This document shows positions 1 through 7,128 of a DNA stretch of 18,408 nt, one piece after another. The notes beneath the pieces are model-generated. The model had not been told where the DNA came from. It worked only from the letters and a program-made list of their open reading frames with translations, and searched no databases. The first letter of the stretch is position 1; the number at the start of each line of letters is the position of its first letter. Both the position numbers and the translations under genes were made by a program. Source of the DNA: an uncultured Desulfobulbaceae bacterium. GTDB lineage: Bacteria; Desulfobacterota; Desulfobulbia; Desulfobulbales; BM004. The DNA lies in NCBI GenBank assembly GCA_947258675.1, contig CAMYJP010000026.1:1-18408 (forward strand). Direction: 5' to 3'.

Positions 1-2
1 TT

Positions 3-278
3 GATGCATTTATGGGAGCCAAGGTACTCTATGCTCCGAGTAAAGCAGCAAATGCCGGAGGCGTGGCTGTTTCAGGCATGGAGATGACCCAGAACCGCAT
101 GATGATGTCCTGGTCACGGGATGAACTTGACCAACATCTGCAGAGAGTTATGAAAGAGATTCATGATAAATGTGTTGCATACGGCTCTCATGATGGCTAC
201 GTGAATTACCGTAAAGGTGCAAATATCGCGGGCTTTTTAAAGGTTGCTGATGCCATGCTGTCTTGTGGACCGACCTGA
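3..278 (+). CDS. gdhA: NADP-type glutamate dehydrogenase, C-terminal fragment
   Basis: This is the last 91 codons of an open frame that enters from the left edge, so the true start lies outside the window. The enzyme interconverts glutamate with 2-oxoglutarate plus ammonia in the cytosol. The fragment carries the hallmark C-terminal segments of the hexameric GdhA family: a KAANAGGVAVSG stretch, then EMTQN, and a closing GANIAGFLKVADAML block that closely resembles the E. coli GdhA end (GANIAGFVKVADAML). The catalytic lysine region is not in the window. The stop is TGA at 276-278. An internal ATG at 12 is only a methionine within the protein. No strong intrinsic terminator follows in the 94-nt gap to the next gene. 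Confidence 0.93.
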   Translation, partial: DAFMGAKVLYAPSKAANAGGVAVSGMEMTQNRMMMSWSRDELDQHLQRVMKEIHDKCVAYGSHDGYVNYRKGANIAGFLKVADAMLSCGPT

Positions 279-372
279 AATACATCATCTGGTCTATTCT
301 ATTAATCTTTTCGCTGAGCTTTATTTTTTTAAGAATAAATCAAAGGTATTTTCAAATTGCAGCGTCTAATAT

Positions 373-909
373 GTGAATATGGACAAAAAGCAAGAAAAAG
401 AGCTGATTATTCTGGCGCAAGAGGGTGATTCCCAATCCTTTGAGATTCTGGTAAACCGTTACTATGTAACCGTCTACAGGTTTGCGTTTCGTTGGATTGC
501 AGACAAGGAGGATGCTGAAGACATAACCCAGGAGGTGTTTATTAAGCTGGCAAAACGTCTCCAAACGTTTACCCATCAGGCATCATTTTCAACCTGGCTG
601 TATAGAATCACTGTAAACTGCGCCAAAGATTATATCAGAAAGAAGAACAGGTGGCCAAAAGATGGTACGGTCGATGTTCCGAACGGAAATCTGGTTTCTC
701 CAAATCCAGGACCGGAGGTTAAGAGTTTTCATGAGCAGGTCATGGCTGCGGTGGATAAACTTCCTGTGAAGTTGAAAGAGGCGATAATCCTCGTGTTTTC
801 TGAAGGGATGAGCCATAAAGAGACCGCCCAGGTTTTAGGGTGTGCAGAAACCACGGTTTCCTGGCGCATATTTCAAGCAAAGAGAAAGCTGCAGAAGGTT
901 TTGTCATGA
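373..909 (+). CDS. ECF-type RNA polymerase sigma factor
   Basis: A 178-residue sigma-70-family factor of the short extracytoplasmic-function type. Region 2 spans about residues 10-85 and contains DAEDITQEVF and FSTWLYRITVN, which bind core polymerase and the -10 element. Region 4 spans about residues 118-175 and contains LPVKLKEAIIL and the helix-turn-helix segment MSHKETAQVLGCAETTVSWR, which binds the -35 element. The frame is closed by TAA at 367-369, so the start must be GTG 373 or ATG 379; neither has a convincing Shine-Dalgarno sequence. The stop codon overlaps the ATG of the next gene (ATGA, 906-909), so the two are translationally coupled. By context this factor is probably controlled by, or works with, the downstream membrane vWA protein. 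Its regulon cannot be read from the window. Confidence 0.93.
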   Translation: MNMDKKQEKELIILAQEGDSQSFEILVNRYYVTVYRFAFRWIADKEDAEDITQEVFIKLAKRLQTFTHQASFSTWLYRITVNCAKDYIRKKNRWPKDGTVDVPNGNLVSPNPGPEVKSFHEQVMAAVDKLPVKLKEAIILVFSEGMSHKETAQVLGCAETTVSWRIFQAKRKLQKVLS

Positions 910-3041
910 AATTATCAAGTGATGATCTGAATAAAATATATAAAGAAACAAAAATTCCAAAACCCTCGGAAAGTGCTAAAAAGCTAGCTATTCAAAGAGC
1001 TGTTGAGGAGTTTGAGAAAAAAAGTTTTGCTCCAGAAAAAAAATCCAAAGGATTTTTCCAGTTCCTACGTCATATGGGTGAAGGTTTTAAGAATATACTC
1101 ACAATAAAAGGAGGGCCCAATATGACCAGAACATCGTTTGCCACAATTGGAGTGGCCGTAATTGCATTAGGATTATTTTTAACAATCGGACCCAATTTGC
1201 GTTTTTCTACCCTGAAACAGGAAGTGCAAAACAAACCCATGCTGGATGCACCCATTGACTCTCCACAAGGGAAGAAAATTCCTGATATTAGAGATAAACA
1301 TGCAGTATCCGGAGAAGAAAAAAAAGCAACTATACCCATACCGACGCATAAAACTGAAGAAATGGCGGAAAAGAACCTTTCAGTAGATGCTGAACAGCAG
1401 ATCAACGGGCCTGCTCAAATTTTGTATAAAAATTTAACTAAGGAAAAAATTGCTGCACCACCAACGCCGGGATCATATCGGTTAAGTGAATATGATGCGG
1501 TCCTGCCTGGCAAAAGGAGCGCAACCTCTTTAAGTGCTGCCCGACAGGATGGATTATATAATGGTCGCTCTGTTCAGACCCCGGCCGAGGGGTCTCCCCT
1601 GTCCAATCAATATGTCGGTCGCGACAAGTTCGAAGAAATTAAGGCCAATCAGGTTAAGCTGGTCACTGAACAACCGGTAAGCACCTTTTCAACTGATGTG
1701 GATACCGCCTCCTATACTTTTGTGAGGAGACAATTGAACAGTGGTGTCCTGCCACAAAGTAATGCGGTTCGAATCGAGGAGATGATCAATTACTTTGATT
1801 ATGATTATCCCCTTCCCCAAGACAGTAGAAATCCTTTTGAGCCCACAGTGGCCGTGTATCCAACTCCATGGAACGCGAACACAAAAATCCTTCATATCGG
1901 CATTAAAGGATATGACATCGTGCCTGAGAACAAACCGAAGTCCAACCTTGTTTTTTTAATAGATGTCTCAGGTTCCATGAACAGTCCGGATAAATTGCCG
2001 CTGTTGAAGAGTTCCTTTTCCATGCTGGTGGATTCGCTTGCTCCAGAGGATACCGTGGGAATAGTCGTATATGCCGGTGCTGCCGGGACGGTGCTGGAAC
2101 CCACAAATATAAAGGAAAAAGGAAAGGTTCTTGCCGCACTGGATCGACTGCAGGCCGGTGGATCAACCGCTGGCGGGGCAGGAATAAACCTGGCCTATTC
2201 ACTTGCTGAAATGAACTTTGACAAAGAGGCAGTCAACAGAGTCATCCTGGCAACAGATGGAGATTTTAATGTCGGCATTACCAATAGAGCCGAATTGAAA
2301 AGTTATATAGAAAGAAAAAGAAAAACCGGGATCTTTCTGTCTGTTCTCGGCTTTGGTCAGGGGAACTATAATGATGCGCTTATGCAGGCTCTTGCCCAGA
2401 ACGGCAATGGCACTGCCGCCTATATAGACACACTTAATGAGGCAAGAAAGGTTTTGGTAGATGAGGCAAACGCAACGCTTTTCACTATTGCCAAGGACGT
2501 GAAAATACAGGTAGAATTTAACCCTGCCAGGGTTCATGACTATCGGTTGATAGGATATGAGACCAGGAAATTGAATCGGGAGGATTTCAATAATGATCAG
2601 GTAGATGCTGGTGATGTAGGATCCGGGCACAGCGTCACAGCTATATATGAAATTACCCCGACAGAAAGTAAGGAAAAACTGATTGATCCGTTACGGTATC
2701 AGGGCCAGCCAAAGATAGAAAAGAGTGAAGCAGCATCACCCGAATACGCATTCGTTAAAATCCGCTACAAGCTGCCTGATTCGGACACAAGCACCCTGAT
2801 CACAAAGCCTGTAGGATCTGATCTGGAATACGATGGAGTAAACAATACGCCAAGCGATATGCGTTTTGCAGCCTCAGTGGCAGCCTTTGGCCAAATACTA
2901 AGAAATGATCCACATACAAGAGGATTCAGCTATGACGATGTGCTAAAACTTGCAGAACCTGCCCGCGGCAGAGATTTGTTCGGTTACAGAACAGAGTTCT
3001 TAAATCTTGTGAGGTTGGCGAAATCTGCGAGAGGGATGTAG
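906..3041 (+). CDS. Membrane-anchored von Willebrand factor A protein, YfbK type
   Basis: A 711-residue protein. The start chosen is ATG 906, which overlaps the sigma-factor stop (ATGA); an upstream in-frame ATG at 840 lies well inside the sigma gene and is unlikely. Residues 1-75 are charged and presumably cytoplasmic, with a PSESAKKLAIQRAVEEFE helix. One hydrophobic segment spans about residues 77-95, then comes a low-complexity linker to about 235. A vWF-A N-terminal block follows at about 240-330 (PVSTFSTDVDTASY). The vWA domain at about 340-510 has a complete MIDAS metal site: D353-x-S355-x-S357, T421 and D451. A DUF3520-like C-terminal domain ends in ARGRDLFGYRTEFLNLV. E. coli YfbK, in the same family, is a lipoprotein, whereas this one has a plain transmembrane anchor. 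An anti-sigma or sensor role is inferred only from its operon with the ECF factor. Confidence 0.9.
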   Translation: MKLSSDDLNKIYKETKIPKPSESAKKLAIQRAVEEFEKKSFAPEKKSKGFFQFLRHMGEGFKNILTIKGGPNMTRTSFATIGVAVIALGLFLTIGPNLRFSTLKQEVQNKPMLDAPIDSPQGKKIPDIRDKHAVSGEEKKATIPIPTHKTEEMAEKNLSVDAEQQINGPAQILYKNLTKEKIAAPPTPGSYRLSEYDAVLPGKRSATSLSAARQDGLYNGRSVQTPAEGSPLSNQYVGRDKFEEIKANQVKLVTEQPVSTFSTDVDTASYTFVRRQLNSGVLPQSNAVRIEEMINYFDYDYPLPQDSRNPFEPTVAVYPTPWNANTKILHIGIKGYDIVPENKPKSNLVFLIDVSGSMNSPDKLPLLKSSFSMLVDSLAPEDTVGIVVYAGAAGTVLEPTNIKEKGKVLAALDRLQAGGSTAGGAGINLAYSLAEMNFDKEAVNRVILATDGDFNVGITNRAELKSYIERKRKTGIFLSVLGFGQGNYNDALMQALAQNGNGTAAYIDTLNEARKVLVDEANATLFTIAKDVKIQVEFNPARVHDYRLIGYETRKLNREDFNNDQVDAGDVGSGHSVTAIYEITPTESKEKLIDPLRYQGQPKIEKSEAASPEYAFVKIRYKLPDSDTSTLITKPVGSDLEYDGVNNTPSDMRFAASVAAFGQILRNDPHTRGFSYDDVLKLAEPARGRDLFGYRTEFLNLVRLAKSARGM

Positions 3042-3074
3042 AAAAATTAGACAATTTTGTGGGCAAATACCGCT

Positions 3075-4550
3075 TTATTTCCTCCCTCGAAAAATAAAAA
3101 CCTGGTAGGTAACCAGGCAACCTCCATATTCCTTTTCAAACCACACACTGAGTCGGTCAAGGCGTGATCGGGTTAGTACCAAAGGACCGGAATTGCGCCA
3201 GCCGGCGGTTCCGGTCCTTTTAATTTGTTTCAGAAGTTCAAAGGAAGATGGATACTCGATGGTCAGGATTTCTTCATCAACCTCAAAGAAAGAAAAATAA
3301 TTCTTAAGAGAATTGAGTAAGTTCTTCTTGGTAAAAAAAGATTCAGCAGCCAAAACAGTGCCATGTCCTAATACTTCTTTTAACCCTTTTTGTAATTCTT
3401 TCAAAGATTTCGGGCCAAAGGTGGATGCCAGTAGAATGCCGTTCGTTTTCAGCAGGGATGCCATATGATTAAAGGCTCTCGCGGGGTTGGCAAACCATTG
3501 CAGGGTGGCATTACTGGTTATTACATCAAAGGGTATGTGTGTCTGCTGGACCACAGAGGAAAGATAAAGTTCCCCGTCTTCACAAAGAAAGTGTATTTTT
3601 GGATTATCAGTAAATTTTTTTTCTGCCTCAGTTACCATCTCCTGAGAAAAATCCAATGCTAGTATTGCGGCTTCTGGGAATTTTTTGGCCAGAAGCGCAG
3701 TATAATTTCCAGTGCCGCAGCCTATTTCAAGAATGCTCTTCACTGATTGGCAATCATTAAGTACTTTTTCTTTTGATAATGCAATAGCCAGGTTTTTCTG
3801 AATTTTCGCAGAAGTATCATATGTTGACGCGGCCAGGGAAAAATGTTGTTGCACCTGAACCTTCTGTTGATTTTTACGCAACGAGCAGGCTGCGGAAAAA
3901 AAAGGCATATGGCCGCCGGTTTCAACAATTTCAACCGAGGCTTCATCTATTGGCGCCATCTGCTCCAAGGGAGCGATGATATCATTTTTGCCGTGAATTT
4001 GATGTATGCAGATTCCAGGAATAGGCTGGATTTCACTTTGCTGGAGATAATCAAGCCCCTGCAGCAGAATATCCATATCAATCTTTTCCAGATACTCTTT
4101 TTGCAGAGTTTGTGAAAATTGCATATAGGCTTTTCTGTGGCCGAGAAAACATTTCCGGTAAAAACCGACTAAAAATTGTTCAGAATCCTGTATCATTTCA
4201 TCTCGGATCTGGTCAATTTCTTCTTTTGGCCACCGACTTCGCAAGGAAACAAGTTCCAATCCAGCAATTTTTTCGGGATAGGAATTGGCAAATTCCAGTG
4301 CCTGAACAGCGCCCATAGACCAACCTACAAGCGTAACTTTTTCAATCTTGTTTTTATTAATAAATTCAAGCAGTTCTTTTTTGAAAGATCTGGGCGACAG
4401 AAAATATGTTGGATAAATCCAGATGGGATGCGGTTTGATGAGATTAATGATCCTGCCATCAAAACCCCACCCGGGCAGGAAAATAACCGGATCTTTCTGA
4501 AACTTTATCTCCGTGTTGCTCCATTGTGATTTATTGAAAAGAGAGGACAT
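3075..4550 (-). CDS. bioC: Fused pimeloyl-ACP esterase-like hydrolase (BioH/BioG-like) and malonyl-ACP O-methyltransferase BioC
   Basis: A 491-residue two-domain protein that would act at both ends of pimeloyl-ACP synthesis. Residues about 20-220 are an alpha/beta hydrolase: the oxyanion-type segment LPGWGFDG, nucleophile elbow GWSMG with Ser78, and probable partners Asp190 (GKNDIIAP) and His214 (GGHMPF). Residues about 231-491 are BioC: a QHFSLAASTYD opening, SAM motif LEIGCGTGNY at 274-283, then SNATLQWF and the C-terminal VLTRSRLDRL segment. BioC methylates malonyl-ACP so the fatty-acid cycle can extend it; the esterase then removes the methyl group from pimeloyl-ACP methyl ester. The hydrolase half is about as long as BioG, so BioH or BioG type is undecided. 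It starts 59 nt after bioF. Two hairpins with U-tracts, one per strand, lie inside its 3' end. Confidence 0.9.
   Translation of the reverse strand: MSSLFNKSQWSNTEIKFQKDPVIFLPGWGFDGRIINLIKPHPIWIYPTYFLSPRSFKKELLEFINKNKIEKVTLVGWSMGAVQALEFANSYPEKIAGLELVSLRSRWPKEEIDQIRDEMIQDSEQFLVGFYRKCFLGHRKAYMQFSQTLQKEYLEKIDMDILLQGLDYLQQSEIQPIPGICIHQIHGKNDIIAPLEQMAPIDEASVEIVETGGHMPFFSAACSLRKNQQKVQVQQHFSLAASTYDTSAKIQKNLAIALSKEKVLNDCQSVKSILEIGCGTGNYTALLAKKFPEAAILALDFSQEMVTEAEKKFTDNPKIHFLCEDGELYLSSVVQQTHIPFDVITSNATLQWFANPARAFNHMASLLKTNGILLASTFGPKSLKELQKGLKEVLGHGTVLAAESFFTKKNLLNSLKNYFSFFEVDEEILTIEYPSSFELLKQIKRTGTAGWRNSGPLVLTRSRLDRLSVWFEKEYGGCLVTYQVFIFRGRK
3090..3117 (-). terminator. Intrinsic terminator for the bioF/bioHC unit, inside the last bioC codons
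   Basis: Read on the minus strand, CCTGGT-TACCT-ACCAGG forms a perfect 6-bp GC-rich hairpin (3117-3101) followed directly by TTTTTATTTT. This is a classic rho-independent layout. It lies within the last 15 codons of the hydrolase-BioC gene, whose stop is at 3077-3075, so the hairpin encodes the VTYQ-VFIF segment. RNA released here would lack the stop codon unless termination is partial, so efficiency needs testing. Confidence 0.55.
3181..3233 (+). terminator. Strong hairpin plus U-tract on the plus strand, antisense to bioC
   Basis: AAAGGACCGGAA (3181-3192) and TTCCGGTCCTTT (3209-3220) form a perfect 12-bp inverted repeat. The 16-nt loop holds a further CGCC/GGCG pairing. On the plus strand the stem runs into TTTTAATTTGTTTC. 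The only plus-strand gene upstream is the vWA gene, ending 140 nt earlier at 3041, so this is the best candidate terminator for the sigma factor/vWA transcript. It sits entirely inside the opposite-strand bioC coding region, where it encodes the KRTGTAGWRNSGPL segment. Confidence 0.55.
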
Positions 4551-4609
4551 GAAAATTCCGGTTTACTTTGAATAAGGTAGGTTGGGGAAATTTTTCGGGC
4601 TCGGTCTGA

Positions 4610-5726
4610 TCACCGGAAGAGTATACGATTCAACATCTCCGCTGCAATCTTTAAATCTTCTGTCCGATGATGGAGTGTAATTGAAAAACGGAGGCGGGCC
4701 GTACCTTCAGGCACGGTAGGCGGGCGAACTGCAGTGGAGAAAATATGCTTTTCTTTCAGCGCATCAGCAAATTCAAGGGCTTTTCGGCTGTTACCGACCA
4801 TAATCGGCACGATCTGTGATGGACCCAGGTTTTGATCTATGCCGTGTGCGTAAAGGTTTTTTTTGAAAAAATCTGCTTTGTTGTGCAGTTTTTTGCGAAG
4901 TTCGGGTTTGGATTTGATGATATGAAGAGCCGCCAGTGACGCTCCGATCACAGCCGGAGGCAGGGCTGTGGAATAAATAAAGGTTCGGGCGCTGTTGATG
5001 AGGTATAGAATGAGTTCCCTTGAAGCGGCAACGTATGCACCATAACTCATCCTCTTCAATAATTCCACCGCCATTTGGACCGAAAACCCCGGTGGCGTGC
5101 GCTTCATCAACCATGAGAAGGCATTGAAAATGGTTTTTCAGCACTACCAATTCCTTTAAAGGACAACGATCGCCGTCCATACTGTAGATTGATTCTACAA
5201 CAATCATCGCTTGTTGGAACTGTCCACGTTTTTGGTGCAGTAGTTCTTCAAGGTGATTAAGGTCGTTATGGCGGAATCGTATGGTACGGGCACCTGACAG
5301 CCTGCATCCGTCGTATATGCTTGCATGGTTGAGACGATCACAGAAAATAACATCTCCCCGCCCGACAAGCGCAGGTATTACTCCTGTATTGGCCAGGTAA
5401 CCGCTACCAAAAATAAGACTCTCTTTCTTTCCCTTTAGCTGGGCGATTTCTTTTTCAAGCAGTTGGTGAACTTCAAGGTTGCCGCTCATCAGCCGAGCTG
5501 CCCCGGCTCCGGTTCCCAATTCTGCAAGCAGCTTTGCGCTGCCGGCAAGAACATCTTTATGCTCAGATAAGGCCAGGTAATCGTTTGATGAGAAATCGAT
5601 GCATTCCAGGTCGTCCTTTGCTGATAACGGTATAACTTTGCCATGGCCAAGACGTTTCAGCGGCCTCAGCTTCCTCAGTGCATTAATTTTATTTCTCTCT
5701 TCTAAGAAGGCCTTATAGCGGTTCAT
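4610..5726 (-). pseudogene. bioF: 8-amino-7-oxononanoate synthase, frameshifted, with the PLP-lysine segment deleted
   Basis: BioF joins pimeloyl-ACP and L-alanine to make KAPA, the second stage of biotin synthesis. From ATG 5726 the frame matches the family through residue 225: SSNDYLAL, GAGAARLMSGN, NHASIYDG (His134), and DEAHATGVFGPNGGG with Asp207 and His210. The homologous reading then continues only in another frame, from SYGAYVAASREL (about 5047) to TGA 4612, covering ARTFIYSTALPPAV and the C-terminal domain. Full-length family members have roughly 19 residues between these blocks, including the lysine (TFSKALG-type motif) that binds PLP. Here only four bases (5048-5051) separate the EE codons from SYGAYV, so about 53 nt appear to be missing. 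Read straight through, the product is a 311-residue protein with a nonsense tail. It may be a real mutation or an assembly error. It starts 3 nt after pcnB. Confidence 0.85.
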
Positions 5727-5729
5727 TTA

Positions 5730-7124
5730 TCAATTTTTTTTACCGCTCTTTTGTCTCAAACCAAAAACACCGGTGTGACTTTTGGTTGCAAAGGACGGTC
5801 TACCAGCTTTTCTTCCACCTCTTCCTCGTTTCTGTTTTGGTTTGCCAATGGCTGCTTCTGATATTTCATCAAAGACTGCAGGATCAATTTTTTCACCGCC
5901 TTGAGCTTTAAAATTGATATCATATATACGTTTGCAGTCTTTGAAGTAGCTTTTTCTTTTCAGCCATTTTGGTAATTTGTCATGACGGTGGAAATGGTTG
6001 AGGTTCGCCAAGATGGTTGTAATAATTTCTTTTGTATGTCTTTTTATGTGAAAATGACCCAGCACTTCATCTATTCTTTCTCTTAGTCTTCTTGCATAAC
6101 GGTATGCCTCAGCGCCGCGGAGATTAATGTTGAAAATGTCCATCTCTACGGATGCCAGAGGGAGGAGCAACAGAGTCAGTAAAATGGGTTCAGGTAATTG
6201 GTTTTTTTTGGGGCTGACCTTCTTTAAACAATGATATTGGTCAATAACACCAAGAATATTCGTCAGTTGTTTTCGCACATCGTGCTGCTTGTCGGGGGAT
6301 GAAAGTATTGTTTCATATGCCGGAAGCAGTACGGTAAAGAGCCCGCTGTCAATGGCAAGTTTTAACCAGAGATTACAGGCTCCGCTTCGAAGATCTTTCA
6401 ATAATTCATCACGGATTCGGGAAACAGGACATAAATTCAATTCATGCCGGTGTTTTTGAATGGCCAGCCAGGTGGATTTTTCAATAGTAAAGTTATTGCG
6501 GGCCGCATGACGTATAACACGCATCATACGAGCAGGGTCCCTGGTAATTCGGACCTCAGGTGTGCCGATTAATCGTATAATACCTCGGTCTAGATCTTCA
6601 ACCCCGCCGGTATAATCGATAATAGAGAAGGTCTCTATTTCATAAAAAAGGCTGTTGATTGTCAGGTCACGCCTGAAAGCATCGTCCTCTGGAGTGCCAT
6701 AGGTGTTATTTGCAGCAAGAACTTCAGGTTTATCAGAGTCATTGCTGGTCGCGATATCGAACTCGCTCCTGCGTCTGAACGTTGAAACCTCAACAATTTT
6801 ATCGCCGCGGAAATAAACCTGCACCAAACGAAAACGACGGCCGATGAGTCTGCTGTTCCGAAAAAGTTTGCGAACCTGGCCAGGTTTGGCGTTAGTGCTT
6901 ATATCGAAATCTTTTGGTACTTTTCCCAAATAAAGATCTCGCACTCCTCCCCCAACCAGATAGGCCGTATAGCCTGCATCACGAAGCCTGTAAAGAACTC
7001 TCAGCGCCTCTTTGTCAATATTTTTTCTGGAAACAGGATGTTCCGACCTGGGAATTATTCTTGGGACAGAATGGTGAGTTGTCTCGACAGGTCGGTCAGA
7101 TTGGTCCACTGATACCTTTGGCAT
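5730..7124 (-). CDS. pcnB: Poly(A) polymerase / tRNA nucleotidyltransferase family protein, PcnB type
   Basis: A 464-residue class II nucleotidyltransferase that adds nucleotides to RNA 3' ends without a template. The head domain shows VSRKNID, the nucleotide-binding GGGVRDL turn (58-64), and the catalytic carboxylates D72 and D74 in KDFDIST. LIGRRFRLVQV follows, matching the pattern said to separate poly(A) polymerases from CCA-adding enzymes; then come FRRDLTINSLFYE and DPARMMRVIRHAARNNF. The last 35 residues are rich in Arg, Lys and Gly, as in PcnB, and probably bind RNA. Geobacter sulfurreducens is known to have separate C-adding and A-adding enzymes and a poly(A) polymerase in this superfamily, so the exact activity is open. 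It begins 4 nt after the upstream flavoprotein stop and ends 3 nt before bioF. No clear Shine-Dalgarno is visible, so it probably depends on coupling. Confidence 0.85.
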   Translation of the reverse strand: MPKVSVDQSDRPVETTHHSVPRIIPRSEHPVSRKNIDKEALRVLYRLRDAGYTAYLVGGGVRDLYLGKVPKDFDISTNAKPGQVRKLFRNSRLIGRRFRLVQVYFRGDKIVEVSTFRRRSEFDIATSNDSDKPEVLAANNTYGTPEDDAFRRDLTINSLFYEIETFSIIDYTGGVEDLDRGIIRLIGTPEVRITRDPARMMRVIRHAARNNFTIEKSTWLAIQKHRHELNLCPVSRIRDELLKDLRSGACNLWLKLAIDSGLFTVLLPAYETILSSPDKQHDVRKQLTNILGVIDQYHCLKKVSPKKNQLPEPILLTLLLLPLASVEMDIFNINLRGAEAYRYARRLRERIDEVLGHFHIKRHTKEIITTILANLNHFHRHDKLPKWLKRKSYFKDCKRIYDINFKAQGGEKIDPAVFDEISEAAIGKPKQKRGRGGRKAGRPSFATKSHTGVFGLRQKSGKKN

Positions 7125-7128
7125 AAAA

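Noticed and set aside
318..345. Terminator after gdhA (TTTATT/AATAAA hairpin)
   Set aside because: The stem is entirely A-T and too weak to call.
364..369. ECF-type -10 element (GTCTAA) for autoregulation of the sigma gene
   Set aside because: It would put transcription at or within the start codon, and no GAAC-like -35 lies at proper spacing.
840..905. Upstream start (ATG 840) for the vWA gene
   Set aside because: It lies inside sigma region 4 coding sequence in another frame. ATG 906 gives the usual ATGA coupling and a start that fits the family.
4176..4529. 117-codon open frame on the plus strand
   Set aside because: It is a shadow of the hydrolase half of the fusion gene; the low-complexity aromatic-rich product fits antisense reading.
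4610..5110. A separate 166-residue gene starting at ATG 5110
   Set aside because: Its first residues are an out-of-frame reading of the bioF DEAH region. Homology to BioF begins only at SYGAYV, so it is the displaced 3' part of bioF, not an independent gene.
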